A DNA stretch of 18,481 nt from IMCC26256 sp037146835 (GTDB lineage: Bacteria > Actinomycetota > Acidimicrobiia > IMCC26256). Shown here one piece after another: positions 1 through 7,031 of the stretch. How positions within the stretch are numbered: the first letter of the stretch is position 1; every line of letters begins with the position of its first letter. The notes beneath the pieces are model-generated. The model worked only from the letters and a program-made list of their open reading frames with translations, searched no databases and was not told where the DNA came from. A program made the position numbers and the translations under genes. The stretch covers positions 1 through 18,481 of the forward strand of contig JBAWWI010000037.1 of NCBI GenBank assembly GCA_037146835.1. The letters are read 5' to 3'.

Positions 1-29
1 CAAGCGAAGGCTCGGTGAGCAGCAGGTGC

Positions 30-260
30 TTAGATCTGTACCTGATCTGGGAGGCCGAGGTCTTTCTCAGCGCCACTGCGGACACGAGATGCGCGGCCCT
101 CAGGGTCGAGATCAAAATTGACCCTCTGTCCCTGACGAAGTGAGGTGAAGAGGGATCCCTTTAAGGCGTCGGGAGCGAGGACGATGTCCAAGCGATCTGT
201 ATCGCGCACAACTACACCCTCGCCGCTATCCGGATCGAAGGAGCGAACTACACCCTGCAT
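30..260 (-). CDS. Cold-shock-domain-like small OB-fold protein
   Basis: A 76-residue protein whose first ~65 residues follow the cold-shock-domain pattern: a short N-terminal strand (MQGVVRSF), a Gly-rich turn, a 'LAPDAL' segment where CspA has its HFSAI motif, then 'LRQGQRVNFDLDPEGRASRV', close to the 'LxEGQxVxFxxxxxxxGPxAxxV' ending of Csp proteins. The aromatic RNP1 and RNP2 residues that bind nucleic acid in classical Csps are missing: 'GEGVVV' stands in for KGFGFI and 'DIVLA' for VFVHF. Ligand binding must therefore differ or be lost. The start is ATG at 260, only 4 nt after the rpmB stop and with no clear Shine-Dalgarno, so translation is probably coupled to rpmB. The fold is a similarity-based inference; the function is unknown. 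Confidence 0.7.
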   Translation of the reverse strand: MQGVVRSFDPDSGEGVVVRDTDRLDIVLAPDALKGSLFTSLRQGQRVNFDLDPEGRASRVRSGAEKDLGLPDQVQI

Positions 261-264
261 TGGG

Positions 265-453
265 TTAGCGCTTCTGGACCTTGCCGGCCTTTAGGCAGGC
301 TGTGCAGACGTTGACGCGCTTGGGCGTGCCGTTCACAATCGCGCGAACCTTCTGGATGTTTGGGTTCCAGCGACGCGGTGTGCGGCGGTGCGAGTGGCTG
401 AGGCGCATACCGAAGATTGGCTTCTTTGCGCAGATGTCGCATACGGATGACAT
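265..453 (-). CDS. rpmB: 50S ribosomal protein bL28
   Basis: A 62-residue bL28, a structural protein of the large ribosomal subunit. It has the family core 'HSHRRTPRRWNPNIQKVR' followed by 'GTPKRVNVCTACLKAGKV'. Four cysteines (C5, C8, C50, C53) form the pattern of the zinc-binding (C+) type of bL28. The start is ATG at 453, with GAGG about 7 nt upstream on the minus strand. The gene leads a two-gene minus-strand unit with the cold-shock-like gene, divergent from the FakA-like gene. That divergent arrangement next to a DAK2-domain gene is common in actinobacteria and Firmicutes. Confidence 0.96.
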   Translation of the reverse strand: MSSVCDICAKKPIFGMRLSHSHRRTPRRWNPNIQKVRAIVNGTPKRVNVCTACLKAGKVQKR

Positions 454-493
454 TTATAAACCTCAAGATCGTTCTTAGGACGGGGGTGAGAGT

Positions 494-611
494 AGCAGGG
501 CGATGGGGTCTAGGTCGCTCTCAAGGCTTGGAGGTGGGTAATCGCACTGCGAATATTGACAGCAGGGCGATGGGGTCTAGGTCGCTCTCAAGGCTTGGAG
601 GTGGGTAATCG
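494..611. repeat. Perfect 51-bp direct repeat in the divergent spacer
   Basis: Positions 494-544 and 561-611 are identical over 51 bases, separated by 16 bases (545-560). Each copy ends with the purine-rich string GGAGGTGGGTAATCG. The duplication fills most of the spacer between rpmB and the FakA-like gene. The spacer plus the edge of copy 2 creates a perfect TTGACA (556-561), a possible -35 box that copy 1 lacks. No good -10 lies at the right distance, so promoter status is unproven. It looks like a recent tandem duplication; an assembly artefact is possible. Confidence 0.97.
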
Positions 612-619
612 GCTCCTCT

Positions 620-2293
620 TTGCCCTCGTTTGGCTCTCTTGGGGAACCACTACGGCGGTACTATCGGCGAGTGCCCTCTCTTGAAACTCTCTCCGCTGCA
701 GACCTACGCCAAGTCCTGATTCGATTTAGGGACGCCCTGAGGAGCCATCAGGAAGAACTAAACCGCCTCAACGTCTACCCGGTCCCCGATGGCGACACGG
801 GTACGAATATGACCCTCACCCTTGAGACGGTAGCGAGCGAACTCCGAAGTGCGGAGACAATGGATGAGGTCTGTGAAGCTATTGCACACGGATCGCTTAT
901 GGGGGCGAGAGGCAACTCTGGAGTAATTACCTCTCAGATTCTACGTGGCCTAGCAGAGACTTTTCGCCCTACTGACTCCATTGGTCCAATTGAGTTAGTA
1001 GCGGCCCTTCGCCGTGCTGCAGATGCTGCATATCAAGCCGTGATGCGGCCGGTCGAGGGGACAATCCTTACCGTTGCAAGAGAGACAGCGGAGGCCGCCG
1101 AGAATGTAACGCCCTCGAGTCTTGACGCTGTTCTGCTGGCTGCATCGGCTGGTGCAGAGGAATCAGTTCTACGCACGCCAGAGCTTCTACCTGCATTGCG
1201 TGATGCGGGTGTTGTGGATGCCGGAGGACGCGGTTTCACGCTTTTGATAGATGCATTCTTAGAGGTTGTGTCGGGTCGTCCGATCCCGGAGTCTGTGCTT
1301 GGTGATCCCCTCAATATTGTTCGAGCCCACCTAGCTGGCGAAGACATTGCCTCACTGCGCTACGAGGTTATGTTTTTACTCGAGGCGCCCTCATCGACGA
1401 TTGACGCTTTTAAAGCAGCGTGGATGGCCCTCGGCGACTCAATCGTTGTTGTGGGAAGCGACGGTCTCTGGAACTGCCACGTTCACACCGACGACATCGG
1501 CGGATCGATCGAGGCCGGTATCGATGCTGGTCGCCCTCGCAGTATCCGAGTTACCGACCTAATCGAGCAGGTTGAGGAGGAGCAGTGGGTACGCGACCAC
1601 GACTCTGATGATCACGGTCACTCCGATGAGGAGCAGGTAGCAACTGCGGTTGTATCGGTAGGGGTAGGCATAGGCGTTAATCGCCTTCTGCGGAGTCTTG
1701 GAGTGCATGAGATCGTCGCTGGTGGTCAGTCAATGAACCCCTCCACCGCGCAGATTCTCGAGGCCGTAGAGCGTTGCCCGGCAGACTCCGTGATTGTGCT
1801 ACCGAATAACAAGAACATCATCCCGGTAGCTCAGCAGGTTAATGCTCTCTCGACAAAACGAGTAGAGGTGCTCTCAACGGTCTCGGTATTGGAGGCTTTG
1901 TCTGCACTGTTTACATATGATCCAGGCTCTGACTGCGAGGTCAACCTTGCCGCAATGGGTGCTGCAGCAAACGGAGTGAGAGCGGGGGAGGTAACGCAGG
2001 CGGTGCGTGATAGCTCCGCAGAGTGCGGCCCAATCAAAGAGGGCGATTGGCTAGCTATCGGCCCCAACGGCATTGGTGCGACGGCGAACTCTGCAGCCGG
2101 AGCGGCGTTTGCACTCGTCGACTCTCTCGTGGATGAAGACAGCGAAATTGTGACAGTGCTAGTCGGTACAGACGCGAGGCCAGCGGAGGTAGAGCGACTG
2201 CGCGAGCACCTCAGAGCCCGACACCCGCATGTTGAGGTCGAGGTGCATGAAGGCGGACAGCCTCTCTATCCATATCTCATTGGGGTGGAGTAG
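620..2293 (+). CDS. fakA: FakA/YloV-type fatty acid kinase (DAK2/DhaL domain)
   Basis: A 557-residue protein of the DhaL-EDD family. In Firmicutes, FakA phosphorylates fatty acids held by FakB (DegV) to acyl-phosphate. The N-terminal DhaL domain (about residues 25-225) has 'PVPDGDTGTNM' with Mg-binding Asp57 and Asp59, then 'GSLMGARGNSGVI' and 'GVVDAGGRG'. A middle domain carries 'CHVHTDD' (His287, His289), matching the proposed metal site of FakA. A His/Asp-rich linker (about 326-339) leads to the C-terminal EDD domain with 'GGQSMNPST' and 'VIVLPNNKNI'. The TTG at 620 is the first possible start after an in-frame stop at 578. The GGAGGTG at 597-603 is 16 nt away, too far to be ideal, so GTG at 671 (540 residues) may be the real start. 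RecG follows after 17 nt. The substrate is inferred from the family. Confidence 0.88.
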   Translation: MPSFGSLGEPLRRYYRRVPSLETLSAADLRQVLIRFRDALRSHQEELNRLNVYPVPDGDTGTNMTLTLETVASELRSAETMDEVCEAIAHGSLMGARGNSGVITSQILRGLAETFRPTDSIGPIELVAALRRAADAAYQAVMRPVEGTILTVARETAEAAENVTPSSLDAVLLAASAGAEESVLRTPELLPALRDAGVVDAGGRGFTLLIDAFLEVVSGRPIPESVLGDPLNIVRAHLAGEDIASLRYEVMFLLEAPSSTIDAFKAAWMALGDSIVVVGSDGLWNCHVHTDDIGGSIEAGIDAGRPRSIRVTDLIEQVEEEQWVRDHDSDDHGHSDEEQVATAVVSVGVGIGVNRLLRSLGVHEIVAGGQSMNPSTAQILEAVERCPADSVIVLPNNKNIIPVAQQVNALSTKRVEVLSTVSVLEALSALFTYDPGSDCEVNLAAMGAAANGVRAGEVTQAVRDSSAECGPIKEGDWLAIGPNGIGATANSAAGAAFALVDSLVDEDSEIVTVLVGTDARPAEVERLREHLRARHPHVEVEVHEGGQPLYPYLIGVE

Positions 2294-2310
2294 CCGCTCC
2301 CTCTCAGAGA

Positions 2311-4488
2311 GTGGAGCGCAACGCCAACAAATCTGTGGATGAGCACCCGCGAACTTTTCGTGAGCTTGAGAGGACGACTCTCGGAGATATAGGCATAGCT
2401 GCGCGGCATATTGAACGTTTCGAGATCATGGGGATTCGCTCAGTTCTTGATCTGCTGCGCCTCTATCCCCGCCGCCTCCATGATCGATCGAACATAACGC
2501 CGCTGACCGATATAGAGGTAGGTGTCGAGGCCACGGTTTTCGGCTCCGTTGAGAAATGTGAATTGAAGACCGGACGAAATAATAAGAAGCGCGTCGAGGT
2601 AATCCTGCGCAACGGCGATGCCCGCCTTCGCGTCACGTTCTTCAATCAGGTTTGGCGCCAGAAAGAGTTGGCCCCAGATACTGAGGTCGCGATGTTCGGA
2701 AAGGTTGATTCGTTCGGCGGCAGCCTTCAGATGGTTAACCCGATTGTGGATGTTCTTGGCAAGGCTGGCGAGGGGAAGACCGGCCGCATAATTGCTGTTT
2801 ATCCGCAGTCGGCGAAGGCTGGGCTTAGTTCGTGGGACATCGCTCCAGCTGTTTCTAAGGCTCTCGAATGGGTAGGGGAGTTCTACGAACCTCTCGATGA
2901 GGAGCTTCGCTCTCCGCTGAAGTTGGGCAAGATTGATCGAACAAAGGCGTTCAACGACATTCATGGCGTTCCTAGCATTGAGGATCATCGCCAGGCCGAG
3001 CGACGACTCAGGTTTGACGAGTTTCTTGTAGCCCAGATTGGCTTGGTGGCTCGCAAGCGCGCGCTGCAAGCCTCAGACGCAGGGATCAAGCACCAAATAG
3101 GCGGCCCCCTTGTCAAGGAGTTCTTAACGAACCTGCCTTTTGAGATGACAGACGACCAGAGCACTGCGATCGCTGAGATAAATCAAGACCTTGCGACTGC
3201 GGCCCCGATGCATCGACTCCTGCAGGGAGATGTTGGCTCTGGAAAGACGGTGGTTGCTTTGGCGGCGATGCTCACCGCCGTGGAGGGTGGGTATCAAAGC
3301 GCGATGATGGCGCCTACAGAGGTTCTAGCCGAGCAGTTGTATGCAGTGGCAAGCCGCACGATCGGAGTGCTTAAGGTTCCATCTCCAGATGGCGTTCTGC
3401 TCTCAGAGCAAGAGGTTGGGGTTCGACTGCTCACGAATCGGACCAAGGCGAGAGAGAGAGCAGCAATAGCGGACGGCCTTCGCGATGGAACTATCCATAT
3501 TGTGATCGGTACGCACGCTCTTCTATACGGAGAGTCTCCGTTTACGAATCTTGGAGTAATCGTTATTGACGAGCACCACCGATTCGGTGTTGAGCAGCGC
3601 GACGTTTTGAAGCAGCGTGCCGTAGCAGGGAGAGTCCCTGATGTTTTGGTTATGACAGCAACGCCAATCCCTCGAACTGCAGCGCTCCTTATCTACGGCG
3701 ATCTTGATATCTCAACTCTCAAGGTCATGCCTTCGGGGAGGGAGCCCATAACGACTGAGTTACTAAAGCGCGAAACGGTTGCAGTCGGTGCTGCTTATCA
3801 GCGGGCTCGAGATGAGGTTAAGAATGGGAGCCAGGTGTATGTGGTCTGCCCGCTCGTGGAGGACTCCGGCAAGATCGAGGCAGCCGCTGCAACAAAGCGA
3901 GCGGAGGAACTCGGAAGTACAGAGTTCAAGGGCCTAACTGTTGGTTTGCTGCACGGCCAGATGCCTTCTGCGGATAAAGAGAAGACCATGAACTCGTTTC
4001 GGAGTAAAGAAATAGATGTATTGGTCGCTACGACAGTGATTGAGGTTGGCGTTGACGTACCCAACGCGACAGTGATGATTATTGAGGATGCTCAGCGTTT
4101 TGGGTTGGCGCAGTTGCACCAGCTGCGCGGGCGAGTAGGCCGTGGCGGCGGGGCATCTTGGTGCTACCTAATTGCTGACGTAACAACAAAGGATGCAGCT
4201 GCGCGTATGGAGGCGATGGTCGAGACGACAGATGGCTTCGTGCTCGCTGATAGGGATTTAGAGATTCGCGGAACTGGCCAAATATTCGGTGAACGACAAT
4301 CTGGACAGAGTATTGATAAGCACCTTCGCTTAGCGCGCCTTCCGCGCGACATTAAGTATGTTGAGTTCGCGCGAACTACTGCGGAGTTAATCCTGGACTC
4401 TGATCCAGATCTGGCGCACCACCGGCCGCTAGCCGAAGAGGTTGAGGACCTACTCGGCGATGACGTCGAGTACCTCTTCAAATCCTGA
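2311..4488 (+). CDS. recG: ATP-dependent DNA helicase RecG
   Basis: RecG (725 residues, usual size) is a superfamily 2 helicase that remodels stalled replication forks and branched DNA. An N-terminal wedge/OB region (about 35-170, 'YPRRLHDRS...') precedes the motor. Helicase motifs in order are Walker A 'GDVGSGKT' (306-313), 'APTEVLAEQ', 'IGTHALL', Walker B 'VIDEHHRFGVEQR' (DEHH at 420-423), 'MTATPIPRT', then 'VATTVIEVGVDVPNA' and 'QLRGRVGRG' in the second RecA lobe, with the RecG-type tail 'GFVLADRDLEIRGTGQIFGERQSG'. Motif II reads DEHH where RecG normally has DEQH. The start is GTG at 2311; GTG at 2335 is an alternative. The stop overlaps the first base of rsmD, so the two are likely translationally coupled. 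Confidence 0.97.
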   Translation: MERNANKSVDEHPRTFRELERTTLGDIGIAARHIERFEIMGIRSVLDLLRLYPRRLHDRSNITPLTDIEVGVEATVFGSVEKCELKTGRNNKKRVEVILRNGDARLRVTFFNQVWRQKELAPDTEVAMFGKVDSFGGSLQMVNPIVDVLGKAGEGKTGRIIAVYPQSAKAGLSSWDIAPAVSKALEWVGEFYEPLDEELRSPLKLGKIDRTKAFNDIHGVPSIEDHRQAERRLRFDEFLVAQIGLVARKRALQASDAGIKHQIGGPLVKEFLTNLPFEMTDDQSTAIAEINQDLATAAPMHRLLQGDVGSGKTVVALAAMLTAVEGGYQSAMMAPTEVLAEQLYAVASRTIGVLKVPSPDGVLLSEQEVGVRLLTNRTKARERAAIADGLRDGTIHIVIGTHALLYGESPFTNLGVIVIDEHHRFGVEQRDVLKQRAVAGRVPDVLVMTATPIPRTAALLIYGDLDISTLKVMPSGREPITTELLKRETVAVGAAYQRARDEVKNGSQVYVVCPLVEDSGKIEAAAATKRAEELGSTEFKGLTVGLLHGQMPSADKEKTMNSFRSKEIDVLVATTVIEVGVDVPNATVMIIEDAQRFGLAQLHQLRGRVGRGGGASWCYLIADVTTKDAAARMEAMVETTDGFVLADRDLEIRGTGQIFGERQSGQSIDKHLRLARLPRDIKYVEFARTTAELILDSDPDLAHHRPLAEEVEDLLGDDVEYLFKS

Positions 4489-5081
4489 TGGCTGGTCGTG
4501 GTCCGCGAGTTATAGCTGGAGAGTTTGGTGGCATGCGGCTAAGCGCTCCGCGCGGCGACCGAACCCGCCCGACCTCTGATCGCGTTAAGGAGTCGCTCTT
4601 CGGTGCGCTTGGGCCGCGTGTGATTGACGCGAGGATCTTAGATATCTACGCCGGTAGCGGCTCTCTCGCGATTGAGGCGATATCGCGTGGAGCCCATAGT
4701 GCGGTCTGCGTAGAGCGCGACTCGAACGCGCTTAAGTCGATAGCTATCAATATTGAGAGTGCCCGCATAGGCGATCGGCTTGCTGTGAGGGGCCGCACAG
4801 TTGAGGCATACCTCGGAGACTCCACAGGCGGTGCAGGAGCAGATGGGCCGTTTGATCTCGTATTCGCTGACCCGCCGTATGAAACCTCGAATGGGGTCAT
4901 CGGCGAACATCTTCGCTCTATCCGCTCCCGCGGAGCCCTAGCCTCAGGAGGAGCGGTAGTGATTGAGCGCTCTAGCGGTTCTGAGGCTTTAGTGGAGCCT
5001 GGTTGGGTTGTCACGTGGAGCCGCACTTACGGGGATACGCTCCTTATGGTGCTTGAGCCGCTACAGGAGCCAACTGAGTAG
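4488..5081 (+). CDS. rsmD: 16S rRNA (guanine(966)-N(2))-methyltransferase RsmD
   Basis: A 197-residue class I SAM-dependent methyltransferase that methylates G966 of 16S rRNA. It starts with the family signature 'RVIAGEFGGMRLSAP' and 'TRPTSDRVKESLFGAL'. The SAM-binding motif I is 'LDIYAGSGSLAIEA' (residues about 53-66), and the catalytic motif IV is DPPY at 128-131. Length is normal. ATG at 4488 shares one base with the recG stop (TGATG). The recG-rsmD-coaD order is widely conserved in actinobacteria and Firmicutes, which supports the assignment. Confidence 0.96.
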   Translation: MAGRGPRVIAGEFGGMRLSAPRGDRTRPTSDRVKESLFGALGPRVIDARILDIYAGSGSLAIEAISRGAHSAVCVERDSNALKSIAINIESARIGDRLAVRGRTVEAYLGDSTGGAGADGPFDLVFADPPYETSNGVIGEHLRSIRSRGALASGGAVVIERSSGSEALVEPGWVVTWSRTYGDTLLMVLEPLQEPTE

Positions 5082-5121
5082 TTGCCCCATTCGGGTAGCC
5101 ATTGGATGGTCTCTCTAGCGC

Positions 5122-5176
5122 TCTAAATAAGTACCGTTCTAAATAAGTACCGTTCTCAATTAGTACCGTTCTAAAT
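5122..5176. repeat. 16-bp tandem repeat, about 3.4 copies, rsmD-coaD spacer
   Basis: The unit TCTAAATAAGTACCGT lies at 5122-5137 and is repeated exactly at 5138-5153. It recurs with two substitutions at 5154-5169 (TCTCAATTAGTACCGT), and a seven-base partial copy (5170-5176) follows. The array is AT-rich and sits about 70-120 bases before coaD in a 161-bp spacer. The rest of that spacer shows no ORF or clear terminator. The array could hold repeated protein-binding sites or be simple slippage; the sequence alone does not decide. Confidence 0.95.
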
Positions 5177-5242
5177 GTTCTTCTTGATCTAGTTTCTAAT
5201 CTCCACAACAAGCCCGAGTGCGGGATCGCCCAAGATAAGGAT

Positions 5243-5737
5243 GTGCCGGTGTCAATAGCCCTCTGCCCGGGTTCGTTCGACCCGGTAACCCGCGGCCACC
5301 TCGACATCATCGAACGAACCTCTAGGCATTTCTCTGAGGTTGTTGTTGCTGTCATCCGTAATCCGCAGAAGACTCAGTCGCTTTTCTCGTTAGAGGAGCG
5401 CCAGGAGATGCTGCGCGAGGTAACGGCTCACTTGCCGAATATTCGGATTGAGTTCTTCAAAGGCCTCCTCGTTGATTTTGCTCGCGACCTTGGAGCAGAT
5501 GCGATTGTTAAGGGTTTACGTGCCGTGACGGACTTCGACTACGAGCTCCAGATGGCGCAGATGAATCAAAGCCTCTCGGGGATAGACACCTTCTTTATCT
5601 CGACTAGCCCGCAGTATTCGTTCCTTTCTTCGAGTTTGGTGCGAGAGGTCGGGCGATTCGGTGGGGATGTATCAACGATGGTGCCGGCGTCCGTAGCGGC
5701 GCGGCTCGTAGATCGTTTTGCCGAGCAGGGGAAATAA
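5243..5737 (+). CDS. coaD: Phosphopantetheine adenylyltransferase (PPAT)
   Basis: CoaD (164 residues) makes dephospho-CoA from 4'-phosphopantetheine and ATP, the penultimate step of CoA synthesis. The nucleotidyltransferase motif 'CPGSFDPVTRGHLDII' (residues 8-23) holds the T/HxGH element. Later signatures are 'IVKGLRAVTDFDYELQMAQMN' and 'FLSSSLVREV', the usual ISSSxVRE region for ATP binding. Two in-frame GTG codons compete as start: 5243, and 5249, which has AAGG (5237-5240) at a good 8-nt distance. I favour 5249 slightly. The product supplies the CoA used to charge the ACP encoded downstream. The array at 5122-5176 lies upstream. Confidence 0.97.
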   Translation: MPVSIALCPGSFDPVTRGHLDIIERTSRHFSEVVVAVIRNPQKTQSLFSLEERQEMLREVTAHLPNIRIEFFKGLLVDFARDLGADAIVKGLRAVTDFDYELQMAQMNQSLSGIDTFFISTSPQYSFLSSSLVREVGRFGGDVSTMVPASVAARLVDRFAEQGK

Positions 5738-5764
5738 CAACATGAAGAGATTGGCTGATAGAGC

Positions 5765-6313
5765 ATGAGCGATTACGACGCGCTTGACGGGACGATCCCT
5801 GATACAGAGGTATGCCTAAACATGATTAGAGAGCACGTCGAGCAGGCGCGCTCTATGCCGATGTCTGCATCGGTGATGGTCAATCGTGAGGAGCTGCTCA
5901 TCCTTCTTGAGGATGCCGAGGCCTCTCTACCTGAAGAGATTCGCCAGTCGCGGTGGTTGCTTAAGGAGCGCGAGGAGTTTCTAGCCAAGGCGCGCAAAGA
6001 GGCCGAGGAGATCATCGAGGCCGGGCGTCAGCAGGCTGAGCGCATGGTCGAGCGGACCGAGGTTGTGAGGTCTGCACGCAGGACCGCTGAGAAAATTGTC
6101 CAGGACGCTGAGGATCGAGCTCGCGCCATGCGCCTAGAGACCGAGGATTACATCGATCAGAAGCTTGCCGGGTTCGAGGTGGTACTTGACCGCACAATGG
6201 CGGCGGTTCAGAAGGGTCGAGAGAGGCTTCAAGTAGTTGTTGAGGCCGGTAGTGACCCCGATGCCGATATCGATGAGGCTGCGACAGAGTTCTTCAACCA
6301 AGACTCTGACTAG
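5765..6313 (+). CDS. SepIVA-like DivIVA-family coiled-coil protein
   Basis: A 182-residue, highly charged, mostly helical protein with no membrane segment or signal. The central part (about 65-140) is coiled-coil-like, rich in Glu, Arg and Ala ('EREEFLAKARKEAEEIIEAGRQQ'). A stretch like this is typical of DivIVA-type and ATP-synthase-b-like proteins. The tail is acidic (DPDADIDEAATEFFNQDSD). It occupies the place of Mycobacterium Rv2927c (SepIVA), a DivIVA-domain protein of septation and envelope growth encoded just before the YceD-like gene Rv2926c. The name therefore rests mainly on synteny and coiled-coil character. ATG at 5765 overlaps the stop of a tiny 8-codon ORF (5742-5768) and lies 27 nt after coaD. 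It has no strong Shine-Dalgarno, so coupling with upstream translation is possible. Confidence 0.75.
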   Translation: MSDYDALDGTIPDTEVCLNMIREHVEQARSMPMSASVMVNREELLILLEDAEASLPEEIRQSRWLLKEREEFLAKARKEAEEIIEAGRQQAERMVERTEVVRSARRTAEKIVQDAEDRARAMRLETEDYIDQKLAGFEVVLDRTMAAVQKGRERLQVVVEAGSDPDADIDEAATEFFNQDSD

Positions 6314-6319
6314 AGGCTC

Positions 6320-6359
6320 TAGCAGGTTTACATATAATGGAAATTATCTCGGCCTGCTA
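6320..6359 (+). promoter_or_regulatory. Candidate promoter -10 inside a nested inverted repeat
   Basis: A perfect -10 hexamer TATAAT lies at 6333-6338. An outer inverted repeat, TAGCAGG (6320-6326) with CCTGCTA (6353-6359), surrounds an inner one, ATAAT (6334-6338) with ATTAT (6343-6347). The -35 region is poor (CTGACT at 6306-6311, 21-nt spacing). The site could be an operator over a promoter for the yceD-rpmF-plsX unit, or a hairpin ending the coaD-sepIVA transcript. No T-run follows the outer repeat, which argues against a classical terminator. Confidence 0.35.
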
Positions 6360-6381
6360 ACATCTCGCCCTTGGAGCTTGA

Positions 6382-6507
6382 GTGCTCAGTACCTACGTCT
6401 GGCTTAACGACAAACTCAGGTGCGAGCTCTCTAGCGACGAGCACTTCAGCAAGTATCTAAATATGCACTTGACCAAAGCCACACTCAGCCGTGCGCGGCC
6501 TTACTAA
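6382..6507 (+). CDS. Candidate small ORF, 41 residues, unknown
   Basis: A GTG-started ORF (GTG 6382, TAA 6505-6507) in the spacer between the SepIVA-like gene and yceD. It begins MLSTYVWLNDKLRCEL. GGAG at 6373-6376 lies 5 nt before the GTG, a better ribosome site than most annotated neighbours have. About 30 of 41 codons end in G or C, in line with the coding genes nearby, although the spacer's own base composition could produce this. The peptide is hydrophilic, with one Cys and no membrane segment. It ends 20 nt before the yceD start, so it could be a leader gene. I do not recognise it, and chance remains plausible. Confidence 0.35.
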   Translation: MLSTYVWLNDKLRCELSSDEHFSKYLNMHLTKATLSRARPY

Positions 6508-6527
6508 GAACGAATCTGGCGAATCCC

Positions 6528-7031
6528 ATGGACTCTCTGCGCTGCAACGTCGCGGATCTTCTGCACCGACCGGCCGCCCGCCGGTTAGTAGTGCTGTCCA
6601 TTGACCCCGAAGAACTCGGCGGTGTTGGACAGACCAGACTCGTTAGTGATGAGCCCGTATCAGTGAAGATCGCGTTCGAGCATGTATCCGACAGCATCGT
6701 GGTCAACGGCCAGGCCGCAGCCGTATACGAGCTCACGTGCTCTAGATGTCTTGATCCGATTCGCCATCCTGTCGCTGCACCGGTGCGCGAGTTATTTGAA
6801 CAAGACCCGATCGAGGGGCAGACCTACAAGCTCGAGGGCGACGAGATCGACCTCGGCGGCCCCATTCGCGACAACATCCTTCTCCAACTTCCATCTGCGG
6901 CGCTCTGCAAAGACGATTGTGTCGGGCTCTGCTTGGTCTGTGGGATAAACCGAAACACGGATACGTGTAGCTGCGACCTAACGGTCACGGACCCACGATG
7001 GGATGCACTGAAAGATATAAAGATCGAGTAA
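6528..7031 (+). CDS. yceD: DUF177/YceD family protein
   Basis: A 167-residue DUF177 protein. The family is found next to rpmF in most bacteria; plant and bacterial members are linked to 23S rRNA accumulation, but the biochemical role is not settled. The N-terminus 'LRCNVADLLHRPAARR' fits the family start. C71 and C74 ('TCSRCLDP') and the cluster C127, C131, C135, C138 ('LCKDDCVGLCLVCG') followed by 'DPRWDALKDI' are family signatures, probably a metal site. ATG at 6528 lacks a visible Shine-Dalgarno. The gene corresponds by position to Rv2926c. An 84-nt AT-rich leader separates it from rpmF. Confidence 0.93.
   Translation: MDSLRCNVADLLHRPAARRLVVLSIDPEELGGVGQTRLVSDEPVSVKIAFEHVSDSIVVNGQAAAVYELTCSRCLDPIRHPVAAPVRELFEQDPIEGQTYKLEGDEIDLGGPIRDNILLQLPSAALCKDDCVGLCLVCGINRNTDTCSCDLTVTDPRWDALKDIKIE

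Noticed and set aside
417..608. Plus-strand frame running from rpmB antisense into the 51-bp duplication
   Set aside because: Half is antisense to rpmB and half is repeated spacer. The repeat is not a multiple of the frame, and the peptide resembles no protein.
494..611. Could the 51-bp pair mark a mobile element or attachment site?
   Set aside because: Only 16 bases lie between the copies, and no integrase or transposase is present in the window.
2440..3069. 209-codon minus-strand frame inside recG
   Set aside because: It is antisense to the conserved RecG wedge domain, and nothing supports expression.
5122..5176. Could the 16-bp array be a CRISPR?
   Set aside because: The units abut without spacers, are too short, and have no cas genes nearby.
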